In this document: in pieces, positions 50,639 to 60,357 of the stretch | How positions within the stretch are numbered: the stretch's first letter is position 1 | Layout of the letters: each line of letters opens with the position of its first letter | Assembly (NCBI RefSeq): GCF_024359525.1 | Contig: NZ_JAKZEU010000004.1 | Span: 186,001-250,000 of the forward strand | Reading direction: 5' to 3' | Source: Paracoccus albicereus | GTDB lineage: Bacteria; Pseudomonadota; Alphaproteobacteria; Rhodobacterales; Rhodobacteraceae | Length of the DNA: 64,000 nt | The notes under the pieces: generated by a model | What the model was told of the DNA's origin: nothing | Seen by the model: only the letters and a program-made list of their open reading frames with translations | Databases searched by the model: none | Position numbers and translations under genes: made by a program

Positions 50639-51042
50639 CAGACCTGCTCCAGTTCGATCAGCGTTCCGTTGAAATCCTTGGGGTGAAGGAACAGGACCGG
50701 CTTGCCGTGCGCCCCGATCTTCGGCTCTCCCGAACCCAGCACACGCGCACCCTCGGCCGTCAGCCGGTCACGCGCGGCATGAATGTCCTCGACCTCGAAA
50801 CACAGATGATGGATGCCACCCGACGGGTTCTTGTCCAGAAAGCCCTGAATAGGGCTGTCCTCGCCCAGCGGATAAAGCAGTTCCACCTTGGTGTTCGGCA
50901 ATTCGATGAAGACGACGGTCACACCGTGGTCCGGCTCATCCTGCGGCGCGCCGACCTTGGCGCCCAGGATCTGCTCGTATTGCGCCGACGCGGCCTTCAG
51001 GTCCGGCACCGCGATGGCGACGTGGTTCAGGCGTCCGATCAT
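50638..51042 (-). CDS. mce: Methylmalonyl-CoA epimerase
   Basis: The 134-residue enzyme racemises methylmalonyl-CoA in the propionyl-CoA and ethylmalonyl-CoA routes. It is a vicinal-oxygen-chelate protein with metal ligands in LNHVAIAVPDL (His7), GGIHHLCFEV and the closing GTLIELEQV (Glu). A single VOC pair of modules gives the usual family length. It leads a two-gene unit with the DUF1467 gene. Confidence 0.93.
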   Translation of the reverse strand: MIGRLNHVAIAVPDLKAASAQYEQILGAKVGAPQDEPDHGVTVVFIELPNTKVELLYPLGEDSPIQGFLDKNPSGGIHHLCFEVEDIHAARDRLTAEGARVLGSGEPKIGAHGKPVLFLHPKDFNGTLIELEQV

Positions 51043-51104
51043 GCTGACCTCCGTTTGCCCGTCTATCTAGGCGCTCGGGCCGGCAAGGGAAAGTCCGGGG
51101 GCCG

Positions 51105-51119
51105 TTAACCGGATGTTAG
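51105..51119 (+). promoter_or_regulatory. CtrA-type binding site (TTAA-N7-TTAG)
   Basis: TTAACCGGATGTTAG matches the CtrA consensus at seven of eight positions, 53 bp before the response regulator start; the second half TTAGCCAT also fits the TTAACCAT full motif at seven of eight. Confidence 0.45.
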
Positions 51120-51172
51120 CCATTGCGCCCGTATTGCTGAGGACATCGGTGATTCCAGAAGGATCGGGAACC

Positions 51173-51907
51173 ATGCAGACGGAAATCAGCAAGATCGGGG
51201 TCGAAACGCTGCCCGTGTGGCGGATGTCGATGCCCGGACGGCCGCTCACCGGGCTGACGGTGCTGGTGGTCGAAGATTCGCGCTTTGCCAGCGAAGCGGT
51301 GCGGCTTCTGTGCCTGCGGTCGGGCGCGCGCATCCGTCGCGCCGACTGTCTGCGCTCGGCGGCGCGGCATCTGCAGACCTATCGCCCGGCCGTCGTGATC
51401 GTTGATCTGGGCCTGCCTGACGGCGACGGCGCCGAACTGATCCGCCAGATTGCGCGGACGGAGCCGCGGGTTCCTGTGATCCTCGGCATGTCGGGTGATC
51501 CCGATAAGGAATCCTCGGCGCTGGACGCCGGTGCGGACGGCTTCCTCGGCAAGCCCGTCGAAAGCCTGGCCATGTTCCAGCAGCTGATCCTCGGCGCGCT
51601 GCCGCCCGAATCGCAGCCCAGCTTTCCCCGCGCCCTGCCCGACGATGTGATCGCCCCCGACACGTCGGCCCTGCGCGACGATCTCGCCCATGTGGCGGAA
51701 ATCCTCGCCACGGCCGAAAACACCGCCGCCATCGACTATATCGCGCGCTTCCTCGCCGGAGTCGCACGTTCGGCGCATGATGCGCCGCTGGAGGATGCGG
51801 CCGCCGCCCTCGCCCGCGATCACGAGGCAGGAAACGCGCTTGCGACCGATCTCGCGCGGATCAGCGGCATGGTCCAGGACCGCCTTGCCGCGGTAGGCGA
51901 AATCTAA
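51173..51907 (+). CDS. Response regulator with receiver domain and unassigned C-terminal region
   Basis: The 244-residue protein carries a receiver domain at about 27-140: LTVLVVEDSRFASEAVRLLC, phosphoacceptor Asp78 in VIVDLGLPDG and Lys127 in FLGKPVE. The remainder (about 150-244) is helical, with no DNA-binding motif, and could be a phosphotransfer-like or helical output domain. Start: ATG 51173 after AGGATCGGGAACC. Its partner kinase is not nearby. It converges with the GNAT gene with a 4-base overlap. Confidence 0.85.
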   Translation: MQTEISKIGVETLPVWRMSMPGRPLTGLTVLVVEDSRFASEAVRLLCLRSGARIRRADCLRSAARHLQTYRPAVVIVDLGLPDGDGAELIRQIARTEPRVPVILGMSGDPDKESSALDAGADGFLGKPVESLAMFQQLILGALPPESQPSFPRALPDDVIAPDTSALRDDLAHVAEILATAENTAAIDYIARFLAGVARSAHDAPLEDAAAALARDHEAGNALATDLARISGMVQDRLAAVGEI

Positions 51908-52599
51908 CGTCCATCGCCTTTCGTCAGTGCGGACAGGCTTTCGCGCTGACGGCTGGCACCGTCGAAATTATCGGGTGACAACCAGCGATCGTAGGCGGTG
52001 CGCAACGCCGGCCATTCGGTATCGGTGATCGCGAACCAGGCCGTGTCGCGATTGCGGCCCTTCACGACCATATGCTTGCGAAAGACGCCTTCGAAGACAA
52101 AGCCCAAGCGCAACGCGGCCCGGCGCGAGGGCGCGTTCAGCGCATCGCATTTCCACTCGACCCGACGATAGCCCGTCTCGAACGCCCAGCGGATCATCGC
52201 CATCAGCGCCTCGCTGGCCGCGGCGGTGCGCTGCAATGCCGGAGAAAGCTGGATATGCCCGATCTCGATCACACCGTGGGCGGGTTCGATGCGTAGATAG
52301 GCGGCAAGTCCGGCGACCTTTCCGCTCGCGGCATCCCGGATGGCGTAGAAGAACGGATCGGACAGCTGCGCCATCGTCGTTTGCCAGTCGCGATAGGCGT
52401 CGAGCGTGTCGAAGGCCCCGTAACCCATATAATCCCACACCTCGTCGGCACCGCCATTGGCGCGATGAAGCTCTGTCGCATGGCGAACCGCATCCAGCCT
52501 TTCCAGCCGCATGAACCGACCCTCGATCACCGCGGGTCCAGGCGCGGGTGGCGGCGTGAAGCCTTCGACCAGCGCACCCCGATGTCGCGCGTCGTTCAT
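51904..52599 (-). CDS. GNAT-family N-acetyltransferase (RimJ-like)
   Basis: The 231-residue protein has the GNAT core: AGLAAYLRIEPAHGVIEIGH (strands 3-4), the acetyl-CoA-binding stretch LSPALQRTAAASEALMAMI, and RRVEWKCDALNAPSRRAALR, LGFVFEGVFRKHMVVKGRNR as in RimJ/RimL-type enzymes. Its ATG overlaps the DUF1501 stop. Substrate unknown. Confidence 0.88.
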   Translation of the reverse strand: MNDARHRGALVEGFTPPPAPGPAVIEGRFMRLERLDAVRHATELHRANGGADEVWDYMGYGAFDTLDAYRDWQTTMAQLSDPFFYAIRDAASGKVAGLAAYLRIEPAHGVIEIGHIQLSPALQRTAAASEALMAMIRWAFETGYRRVEWKCDALNAPSRRAALRLGFVFEGVFRKHMVVKGRNRDTAWFAITDTEWPALRTAYDRWLSPDNFDGASRQRESLSALTKGDGR

Positions 52600-53753
52600 G
52601 ACAGCATCCCCGGATCGGCGCCCATATCGAGGCCCGGAAAGACCTCGGCCTCAAGCCTGCCCCGGTCCTGTCCGAAGAGCCCGGCCAAGGCCCAGGCTGC
52701 GTAGGCGCGCACGTCGCGCACGGGCATCAGGTCGCGGTCGGCGTAAAGCTGGCCCTCGCCCAGACCCGGCCAGTTTCCGATCACCCGACCACCGCGGATC
52801 GCACCCCCGGCCATTAGCAGCGCCCCGCCCGTCCCGTGATCGGTCCCGCCAGAGCCGTTCTCGCGCGCGGTGCGCCCGAATTCCGTCATCGCCAGCACCG
52901 TCGTCTTCGACCAGTTGGGCCCCAGTCCCGACCTCAACGCGAGGATCGAGGCGGACAGCCGCGACAGCGCCGGGCGCAGCACCTGCGCCTGCCGGGCGTG
53001 GGTGTCCCACCCGGTCAGCGAGAAGGCCGCGATCCGCGCCTCGCCGTTCAGCCGCGAGGCGGCGAAATCCGCGACGGCCGTGGGCCCCCGCGCATCCGAT
53101 CCGCCGCCCGAAACGATCTCGATCGCACTGCCTGCCGCGTTCCGGAACAGCGGATCGTCGTGATAGATGTCGCCCAGCAGCCGCTCGGCCTGCGGGCTCA
53201 GACGCAGGCGCGCGTCCGGCGACCAACTCATCGCGGGCGCAGGCCCCGACAGCAGCAGCATGTCGCCGGTCCCGATCGCGTATGCGGTTTCGGCCCGCGC
53301 GCCTGGCATGCCCTGCAACGCGCGGTTCAGCCAGCCGCTGCGCTGCATCGCCAGGGGCACGTCTTCGCCCGTGCCCGCCTCCAGCAGGTCCTGACCGTCG
53401 AAATGGCTCCGCTTGTCGCGATAGGGGGTCGAGACGGCAGGCACGAAGGCCAGCTCGCCTGCGGCCCAAAGCGGCATCAGGTCGCCAAGGCTTGCGTGCA
53501 AGGCAAAGAACCCGTCCAGATCCAGCGCCCCGCCATCCGGCCCCGGCGACAGCGACGGGCGGAGGGCGGCCAAAGCCGGGTCGCCGTAGGGCTGCAGCAC
53601 GTCGAGCCCGTCCATCGCACCGCGCAGGATGATCACGACCAGCCGATGGTCACCCGGCGCCGCGGCGAAGGTGACCGTCGACATCAGCGGATGCGCCGCG
53701 ACCGAACAGGCGGCGGCGAGCCCCGATTTCAGCACGAAACGTCGGGTCGCCAT
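52596..53753 (-). CDS. DUF1501-family protein, probable Tat-exported
   Basis: The 385-residue product has a twin-arginine signal (MATRRFVLKSGLAAACSVAA) and a sulfatase/alkaline-phosphatase-like DUF1501 domain: LVVIILRGAMDGLDVLQPYG, SHFDGQDLLEAGTG, LTGWDTHARQAQ and TEFGRTARENGSGGTDHGTG, which carry the conserved Asp/His residues. The start is ATG 53753; the frame stays open upstream but overlaps the DUF1800 gene. It forms an overlapping pair with the DUF1800 gene, a linkage found widely. Confidence 0.87.
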   Translation of the reverse strand: MATRRFVLKSGLAAACSVAAHPLMSTVTFAAAPGDHRLVVIILRGAMDGLDVLQPYGDPALAALRPSLSPGPDGGALDLDGFFALHASLGDLMPLWAAGELAFVPAVSTPYRDKRSHFDGQDLLEAGTGEDVPLAMQRSGWLNRALQGMPGARAETAYAIGTGDMLLLSGPAPAMSWSPDARLRLSPQAERLLGDIYHDDPLFRNAAGSAIEIVSGGGSDARGPTAVADFAASRLNGEARIAAFSLTGWDTHARQAQVLRPALSRLSASILALRSGLGPNWSKTTVLAMTEFGRTARENGSGGTDHGTGGALLMAGGAIRGGRVIGNWPGLGEGQLYADRDLMPVRDVRAYAAWALAGLFGQDRGRLEAEVFPGLDMGADPGMLS

Positions 53754-53755
53754 CG

Positions 53756-55135
53756 TCACCTCCGGTTGAAATCGGCGGATGCAAGGATCAGGGCGATCCC
53801 CTCGGCCTCGGATTCCGCACGTGGGACCGCTGCGGCCAGCGCCGGCGATACGGTGCTGCCCAGGGCCTGTTTCAGCAGGATGCGGGGGTCGGGAAGCGGA
53901 TCGAGGAATCGCCCCGGCAGGTCCAGTGCCCAGTCGATCCGCGCGGCGAGCCCTTGGGGCGAAATCCAGTCGTCCGCGCGTTCCGCCCACCCGTCCGGTC
54001 CCACGGGTTGCTGCCAGGCCTGCCCCATCCGCCGCATCGGGTTGACGAAGTCGCGACGCCGCGGCTTCTGCTCCATCCGTTGCACCCGCAAGGGGTCCAG
54101 CCCCAGCGCACGCACCGCGGCAACGATGAAATCGAAGGGCTGGCGCGCCTTCTGGCGGAACGTCGCCTCCAGCTCCGGATGCTCGACCAAGGCACGATAG
54201 ATTGTGGGCAGATTGCCGTCGCTGTCGCGCCATGCGGTTTCCAACACCGCCACCGCGTCCGGCGACGGATCGTCGCTCAGGAAATGGACGGCCAGCTTGC
54301 GGGACAGATGGGACGCCGTCGCCGGATGGCGTGCCAGATCGTCCAGCATCCGCCGGATCTCGCCCATCCCGTCGGTGCCGCGCCCGCCATAGCTGCGGCC
54401 AAGCAGCTGCTCGGCCCCAGGCTCCGCCCGATCCGGGCGATAGATCCGGTCGCCCGTCGGTTGAAAGCCCATGCCCGTCATCAATTCGGCCAGTTCGCGT
54501 ACATCGGTCTGGCTGTAATCGGCACCGACCCCCAGCGTATGCAGCTCGACCAGTTCACGGGCGAGGTTCTCGTTCAGGCCCAGCCGCCGTTCCGGCCGGC
54601 GCCGGGCGAAGACGGAATTCGGCCCGGTCGATCCGTTATGATCCAGATACAGCAGCATCGCCGGATGTGTCGTCGCCGCCTTCAGCATGTCGGCAAAGCT
54701 GCCAGACAGGTTCGGCCGGATCGCTTCGTCCACGAAGGCCGAGACAAGCACATGCGAGACGAAGTTCTTGGACCGGACGGTGAAGTGATCGGCCCAGAAC
54801 TGGACCAGCCGCTCGCCGAAGCCGGCCGGATCGATGGCCGCGCGCGCGATGCGCCGCATCAGGTCGATTTCGGGCTTCTGCGCCATGCCCTGCCTGATCC
54901 GCTGAAACGCGGCTCGATTCGGCGCGGTGTCGGCCTTTTCCTGCGCCTTGCGGATCACCTGCCAACGCTCGAAATCGCGGCGATAATCGGCCATCGTGGT
55001 GGGCATCGCCATCGACTGCGCGCGCGGGACCGAGGCCAGCACCGCCGCCGCGTCGGCAGGCGGCGGCTGGTTCGGCGACAGCCCATAGCCCAGCCGGATC
55101 GCCGCCAGTTCGGGAAAGTCGATCGCCATCATCAC
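53756..55135 (-). CDS. DUF1800-family protein
   Basis: The 459-residue protein shows the DUF1800 pattern: LAAIRLGYGLSPNQPPPADA at the N-terminus, FWADHFTVRSKNF, GLNENLARELVELHTLGVGA (the most conserved stretch), and RKLAVHFLSDDP. Three consecutive ATG codons open the frame; the third (55129) has the best spacing to GAGAGG, so it may be 457 residues. DUF1800/DUF1501 pairs are thought to act together in the envelope; role unknown. Confidence 0.87.
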   Translation of the reverse strand: MMMAIDFPELAAIRLGYGLSPNQPPPADAAAVLASVPRAQSMAMPTTMADYRRDFERWQVIRKAQEKADTAPNRAAFQRIRQGMAQKPEIDLMRRIARAAIDPAGFGERLVQFWADHFTVRSKNFVSHVLVSAFVDEAIRPNLSGSFADMLKAATTHPAMLLYLDHNGSTGPNSVFARRRPERRLGLNENLARELVELHTLGVGADYSQTDVRELAELMTGMGFQPTGDRIYRPDRAEPGAEQLLGRSYGGRGTDGMGEIRRMLDDLARHPATASHLSRKLAVHFLSDDPSPDAVAVLETAWRDSDGNLPTIYRALVEHPELEATFRQKARQPFDFIVAAVRALGLDPLRVQRMEQKPRRRDFVNPMRRMGQAWQQPVGPDGWAERADDWISPQGLAARIDWALDLPGRFLDPLPDPRILLKQALGSTVSPALAAAVPRAESEAEGIALILASADFNRR

Positions 55136-55177
55136 CTCTCGACGCGTTTATCGCATGAGGCGCGGGCCGGGGTCAGA

Positions 55178-56953
55178 TCACTCTTTCGGCAAGACCCGCA
55201 GTCGCAGGTCGCGGAGCTGTTCGTTCGTAGGCTCGCTGGGCGCGCCCATCATCAGGTCCTCGGCCCGCTGGTTCATCGGGAACATGATGACCTCGCGGAT
55301 GTTGCTTTCATCCGCCAGCAGCATGACGATCCGGTCGATCCCCGCCGCGCAGCCGCCGTGAGGCGGCGCGCCATAGCGGAACGCCTTGACCATGCCGCCA
55401 AAGCGCTTCTCGACCTCGTCGCGACCATAACCGGCCAGTTCGAACGCCTTGAACATGATCTCGGGCTGGTGGTTCCGGATCGCGCCCGAAATCAGCTCAT
55501 AGCCGTTGCAGGCCAGATCGTACTGGTAGCCCTTCACCGCCAGCGGATCGCCCGACAGCGCATCCAGCCCACCCTGCGGCATGGAAAACGGGTTGTGGGA
55601 AAAATCGATCTTCCCCTCGTCGTCCTTCTCGTACATCGGGAAATCGACGATCCAGGCGAACTTGAACTGGTTCTCGTCGGTCAGACCCAATTCGCGCCCG
55701 ATCTCGTTCCGCGCCCGCCCCGCGACCGCTTCGAAGCTCTCGGGCTTGCCGCCAAGGAAGAAGGTGGCGTCGCCCTCGCCCAGGCCAAGCTGCTCGCGGA
55801 TCGCCTCGGTCCGCTCGGGTCCGATGTTCTTCGCGATCGGACCGGCTGCCTCGGTCTGGCCGTCTTCACCCTTGCGCCAGAAGATATACCCCATCCCCGG
55901 CAGACCCTGCTGCTGGGCGAAGGCGTTCATCCGGTCGGCGAACTTGCGCGAGCCGCCCGTGGGCGCGGGGATCGCGCGCACTTCGGTCCCGTCCTGCTCG
56001 AGCAGTTTCGCGAAGATCGCAAAGCCCGAGCCGCGGAAATGCTCGCTCACCACCTGCATCTCGATCGGGTTGCGCAGGTCCGGCTTGTCACTGCCGTATT
56101 TCAGCATCGCATCCGCATAGGGGATGCGCGGCCAATCCGTGTCAACGCGGCGTCCGCTGCCGAACTCCTCGAACAGACCCTGCACGACCGGCTGGATCGC
56201 CGCGAACACGTCCTCCTGCTCGACAAAGCTCATCTCGACGTCGAGCTGGTAGAAATCGGTGGGCGAGCGGTCGGCGCGCGGGTCCTCGTCGCGGAAACAG
56301 GGCGCGATCTGGAAATAGCGGTCGAAGCCCGCGACCATGATCAGCTGCTTGAACTGCTGCGGCGCCTGCGGCAGCGCGTAGAACTTGCCCGGGTGCAACC
56401 GCGACGGCACCAGGAAGTCGCGCGCGCCTTCGGGGCTGGACGCGGTGATGATCGGCGTCTGGAATTCGGTGAAGCCGCTGTCCCACATGCGGTTGCGGAT
56501 CGAGCGGATCACCTTGGACCGCAGCATGATGTTGCGGTGCAGGCTTTCGCGCCTCAGGTCCAGAAAGCGGTAAGCCAGCCGGGTCTCTTCCGGGTAATCC
56601 TGATCGCCGAAGACCGGCAGCGGCAATTCGTCCGCCGGCCCCAGAACCTCAAGTCCCGTCGCATAGACCTCGATCTCGCCCGTCGGCAGCTTGGGGTTCA
56701 CCAGCGCGTCGTCGCGCTTCTTCACCCGGCCGTCGATGCGGATCACGGTCTCGGCCCGCAGACGTTCCATCGCGGCAAAGGCCGCACTGTCGCTGTCGGC
56801 GATCACCTGGGTCATGCCATAATGGTCGCGCAGATCGACGAACAGCACGCCGCCATGGTCGCGGACCCGATGGACCCAGCCCGACAGGCGGACCTCGGCG
56901 CCCGCGTCGGCGGCGGTCAGATCGGCGCAGGTATGGCTGCGATAGGCGTTCAT
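55178..56953 (-). CDS. aspS: Aspartyl-tRNA synthetase
   Basis: The 591-residue class II synthetase has an N-terminal OB-fold ([20 protein letters not shown], 22-41), the bacterial insertion domain at about 290-400, motif 2 ([20 protein letters not shown]) and motif 3 ([14 protein letters not shown]). Alphaproteobacteria often use the non-discriminating form, but that cannot be told by eye. Confidence 0.95.
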   Translation of the reverse strand: MNAYRSHTCADLTAADAGAEVRLSGWVHRVRDHGGVLFVDLRDHYGMTQVIADSDSAAFAAMERLRAETVIRIDGRVKKRDDALVNPKLPTGEIEVYATGLEVLGPADELPLPVFGDQDYPEETRLAYRFLDLRRESLHRNIMLRSKVIRSIRNRMWDSGFTEFQTPIITASSPEGARDFLVPSRLHPGKFYALPQAPQQFKQLIMVAGFDRYFQIAPCFRDEDPRADRSPTDFYQLDVEMSFVEQEDVFAAIQPVVQGLFEEFGSGRRVDTDWPRIPYADAMLKYGSDKPDLRNPIEMQVVSEHFRGSGFAIFAKLLEQDGTEVRAIPAPTGGSRKFADRMNAFAQQQGLPGMGYIFWRKGEDGQTEAAGPIAKNIGPERTEAIREQLGLGEGDATFFLGGKPESFEAVAGRARNEIGRELGLTDENQFKFAWIVDFPMYEKDDEGKIDFSHNPFSMPQGGLDALSGDPLAVKGYQYDLACNGYELISGAIRNHQPEIMFKAFELAGYGRDEVEKRFGGMVKAFRYGAPPHGGCAAGIDRIVMLLADESNIREVIMFPMNQRAEDLMMGAPSEPTNEQLRDLRLRVLPKE

Positions 56954-57012
56954 GGCGGACCTCTTTCGTTCGACCCCCGCATGAACAGCGCCGCAAGGTC
57001 GAAGTCAACCGC

Positions 57013-57675
57013 TCAGAAAGGGCGCACCACGTTGCCGGTGTAGAAATAATAGCCCATGCCGACCGCGAAGATCACGTTCCCCGCAACCGCGTGCAGGACC
57101 CAGGCTGCGGGAAAGCCGCGCTGGACATAGGCACGGGCAAAGACCAGCCCGCCGGCGAAGGTCAGGATGGTGACGATCACGCTCCAGTACATCAGATGCG
57201 CGAAGCTGAAGATCGCCGCGTTGACCAGCAGCGCGACCCGCATGTCGGGAAACAGACTGCCGAAGCGATGGAAGAACAGCGGGCGGAAGATCAGCTCCTG
57301 CGGCAGGGCCGACAGCAGCGGATAAAGCGACCAGATCACCAGCATGAATTCGGGCCGGGTCCGCAGGATGCCGAACAGCGCACCGGGCCGGGTCAGCCAC
57401 AGGATCGCGACCCCGGTGACCAGCGTCAGCACGGCGATCAGCGCGACCTCGCCCCACGGAATGCGCCGCCAGCCGCGAAACAGACTGCGCCATTCGAACC
57501 CGCCGGTGCGCCACAGCAGCACCAACCCGGCAAGCGAGAACAGGATCAGCGCGGTGAACATCTGGCGCGGCGGAAGAAACAGCGCAATGGCCAGCGGCGC
57601 CCCGATATAGAGCGCCGCGAACTCGGCCCAAAGCCGTCGCCGGCGGGTTAGCGGGACAGCCGGGCTTGCAACCAT
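57013..57675 (-). CDS. CPBP-family intramembrane protease-like protein
   Basis: The 220-residue protein has about six membrane helices and CPBP/Abi motifs: QELIFR near residue 130 (usual EExxxR, first Glu replaced by Gln), FSFAHLMY with the first His and a later HAVAGN with the second His. The Gln at the first Glu position leaves catalysis uncertain. Start: ATG 57675 (MVASPAVPLT), overlapping the lysozyme gene by 28 bases. Confidence 0.8.
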   Translation of the reverse strand: MVASPAVPLTRRRRLWAEFAALYIGAPLAIALFLPPRQMFTALILFSLAGLVLLWRTGGFEWRSLFRGWRRIPWGEVALIAVLTLVTGVAILWLTRPGALFGILRTRPEFMLVIWSLYPLLSALPQELIFRPLFFHRFGSLFPDMRVALLVNAAIFSFAHLMYWSVIVTILTFAGGLVFARAYVQRGFPAAWVLHAVAGNVIFAVGMGYYFYTGNVVRPF

Positions 57676-58442
57676 CGCGCCCAATCCGCGCTGGAGCCGG
57701 CAAAGGCGTTGATATCGACGTCTCCGCTGATGCCCGGCACGATACCGGTGCCCGTGTATTGCCAGAACGTCCAGCGCTGACCCGGATAGCGGGCCGAAGG
57801 ATGGTCGGCGACCGAACGCAGCCAGAATTCGGCATTCATCGTGCCAAGCTGGTTGTCGGCGTAGAAGTCCACGGTCGTGTAGATGATCGGGCGCTGACCG
57901 TAATGCTGGGTCAGAAGCCGCATGAAGACCTCGGCCTGCTCCTTGATCTCGACCGAGGACGGGCGACGCGGACAGGTCCGCGAGTTGGTCCATTCAAGGT
58001 CTAGGACTGGCGGCAGCGCACCCCGTTCACGGGGCACGTTGCGGATGAACCACGCCGCCTGCTCGGCGCCGGAACGGCAGAAGTAATAGTAATGATAGGC
58101 GCCCCGCGGAATGCGGGCCGCGCCCGCCTCACGCCAGTAGCGCTGGAAACTGGGGTCGGAATGATCGCCGCCCTCGGTCGCCTTGATGAAGGCGAAGCTG
58201 ACGCCGGAATTGCGGACGCGCGCCCAATCGATGTCACCCTGGTAGCGCGAGATGTCGATGCCGTGGACCTGATGGCCATAGGGGTGACCGCTGCGCCAGA
58301 CATGCGGCTTGCGATCGCCAAGTTGGGGCACGGTGCCACCGACATAGACGGCAGGCCCGCCGCCCCGCGGCGGATTACGTCCACAACTTGCAGCCACCGC
58401 GACAAGCGCGATGGCCAGAATCAAACCGTTCAGAAATTTCAT
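57648..58442 (-). CDS. GH25-family lysozyme-like protein, exported
   Basis: The 264-residue product has a hydrophobic N-terminus ending in AVAASCGR (lipoprotein-like, weak lipobox) and a GH25 domain: HGIDISRYQGDIDWARVR with the catalytic-site Asp, FAFIKATEGG, GAYHYYYF, VLDLEW with the second acidic residue, and WTFWQYTGTG. It cleaves peptidoglycan glycan strands, probably in remodelling. The stop overlaps the CPBP gene, so the two are linked. Confidence 0.9.
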   Translation of the reverse strand: MKFLNGLILAIALVAVAASCGRNPPRGGGPAVYVGGTVPQLGDRKPHVWRSGHPYGHQVHGIDISRYQGDIDWARVRNSGVSFAFIKATEGGDHSDPSFQRYWREAGAARIPRGAYHYYYFCRSGAEQAAWFIRNVPRERGALPPVLDLEWTNSRTCPRRPSSVEIKEQAEVFMRLLTQHYGQRPIIYTTVDFYADNQLGTMNAEFWLRSVADHPSARYPGQRWTFWQYTGTGIVPGISGDVDINAFAGSSADWARWLQARLSR

Positions 58443-58536
58443 GCCGTCCCCGCCTGTATGGCCTGCCCGTTATCGTTTTGCTCGTTATCGCAAACGCGTG
58501 AGCGGAAGTCACCGGGCGGGGGCGGTCACGAAAGCG

Positions 58537-58770
58537 TCAGTTCGCGGGGGCGGGTTCCGCGTCGGGTGCGGTTTCAGCCGGCGTATCCTGCGAGACATCG
58601 GGCGTCGCAGCGCTGTCGGCCGGGGCCGGCTCCATGTCCACGTCGCTGGTGTCGGCACCGAAGACGAGGAAGGCGATGACTGCTGCCGCCAGCGCGACGA
58701 TGATCGCGATGATGGCCGGCTTGTGGCGCTTGGCTTCCTTTTCGACGGGAAGGTCGGGTCTGTGGGACAT
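58537..58770 (-). CDS. Small single-pass membrane protein, 77 residues
   Basis: Unrecognised. A basic N-terminus (LPVEKEAKRHKP), one membrane helix (AIIAIIVALAAAVIAFLVFG, residues 19-38) and an Ala/Pro/Asp-rich acidic tail predict an inner-membrane protein with a periplasmic tail. The start ATG 58770 lies just before the broken dehydrogenase gene. GGAGTGACCC precedes it. Confidence 0.6.
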   Translation of the reverse strand: MSHRPDLPVEKEAKRHKPAIIAIIVALAAAVIAFLVFGADTSDVDMEPAPADSAATPDVSQDTPAETAPDAEPAPAN

Positions 58771-58819
58771 GGGTCACTCCGCGTTTGGGTTCAAAGGACG
58801 AAACGCGGGGCCGTTTCGG

Positions 58820-60199
58820 TCAGTTCCGGTCGGGAACCATCTTGCCCGGGTTAAGAATGTTATGCGGATCGAGCGCGGTCTTGATCGCACCCATCACCTG
58901 CCACGCCTCGCCATGCTCGGCCTCCATCAGCCCGCGCTTGCCGATGCCGATGCCGTGTTCCCCACTGATCGTGCCGCCGACCGCCAGCGCACGTTCGGCC
59001 ATGCGTCGCGCGACCTCCTTGGCCTGCGCGATCTCGTCGGCGTTTTCGGGATCGACCAGCAGCAGCGTGTGGAAATTGCCGTCGCCGACATGGCCCACGA
59101 TATCGCCCAGGATCCCCGCCGCCTTCATGTCTTCCGCGGCCGCCGTCACCTGCTCGGCCAGCGCCGACATCGGGACGCAGACATCGGTGACGACGCCCGT
59201 CGCACCCGGCCGCAGCTTCAGCGTGGACTAGTAGGAATTGTGCCGCGCCTTCCACAGCCGGGTCCGATCCTCGGGCGTCGTCGCCCAGTCGAACCCCTGC
59301 CCGCCGCATTCGCCCGCCAGCTCGCCGAAGGTCGCGGCATCGGCCTTGACCGCGTCGGGCGAGCCGTGGAACTCGATCATCAGATGCGGCATCTCGGCAT
59401 AGGTCGAGCCGATGTCCTGGTTGACCGCCCGCATCGCGACGCCGTCCATGAACTCGATCCGCGCCATCGGCACGCCGGCCTGCATCGTCATCTGCACGCA
59501 GGCGACCGCGCTTTCCAGATCGGGAAAGGCGCAGACCGCCGCCGCCGTCTCCTCGGGCTGACCATGCAGGCGCAGGGTCAGTTCGGTGATGATCCCCAGC
59601 GTGCCTTCGGAACCGACCATCAGCCCGGTCAGGTCATAGCCCGCGCTCGATTTCGCCGTCCGCGCCCCGGTCCGGATAACCCGCCCGTCGGCCAGCACCA
59701 CCTCCAGCGCCAGCACGTTGCTGCGCATCGTGCCATAGCGCACCGCCGTCGTGCCGCTAGCCCGAGTCGAGGCCATCCCGCCCAGGCTGGCATTCGCGCC
59801 GGGATCGACGGGAAAGAACAGCCCCGTCGCGCGCAGTTCCGTGTTCAGCGCCTCGCGCGTGACGCCCGGCTGGACCACCGCCTGCATGTCTTCGGCCCGC
59901 ACCGCCAGCACGCGGTCCATCCGGCTCATGTCCAGCGTGATCCCGCCATGGACCGCCAGCGCATGGCCTTCCAGCGATGTCCCCGTCCCCCAGCCGATCA
60001 CCGGCACCCGCGCGTCGTTGCAGGCTGCCAGGATGGCCGACACCTCGGCCGTCGTTTCCGGCCAGGCGACCGCATCAGGCGGCGGGGCGCGATGAAACGT
60101 CTCGGACCCGGCATGCAGGTCCCGTTCCGCCTGCGCGGTCGAGAATCGCTCACCCAGCAGCGCCGAAAGCTGGGCGTGAAGCGCGTCGGGAAGGGGCAT
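58820..60199 (-). pseudogene. D-lactate dehydrogenase-like FAD-linked oxidase, broken by one amber codon
   Basis: The gene begins at ATG 60199 (MPLPDALHAQ) and matches the DLD/GlcD family: GTGTSLEGHALAVHGGITLD (FAD-binding loop), GGMASTRASGTTAVRYGTMR, GLMVGSEGTLGIITELTL. At 59228-59230 a TAG interrupts the frame after LWKARHNSY; the next residues (STLKLRPGATGVVTDVCVPM) continue in the same frame to the C-terminal ISGEHGIGIGKRGLM, which ends at 58820. Family members usually have Trp there (TGG), so one base change explains it. No frameshift is needed; 459 codons remain otherwise. Loss of function is likely unless read through or a sequencing error. Confidence 0.87.
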
Positions 60200-60357
60200 C
60201 GGGCACCTTTGTGCGGCGGAATGTCGCTGGCGCGCAAACTCGCAGCGCACGGGACGACTGTCCATCGCCGATTGCGCATGTCATAATTCATACACTTGAG
60301 GCGCATAGGATCGCGCGGCGACGAGACCGGAAATTGAAGACAAGGGCCTTATTTTCA

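Noticed and set aside
53954..57043. A 1029-codon plus-strand frame
   Set aside because: Lies opposite DUF1800 and aspS. Its translation is Arg/Gln/His-rich low-quality sequence with no domain; both opposing genes are certain.
58634..60286. A 550-codon plus-strand frame
   Set aside because: Antisense to the broken D-lactate dehydrogenase-like gene; shadow composition, no domain.
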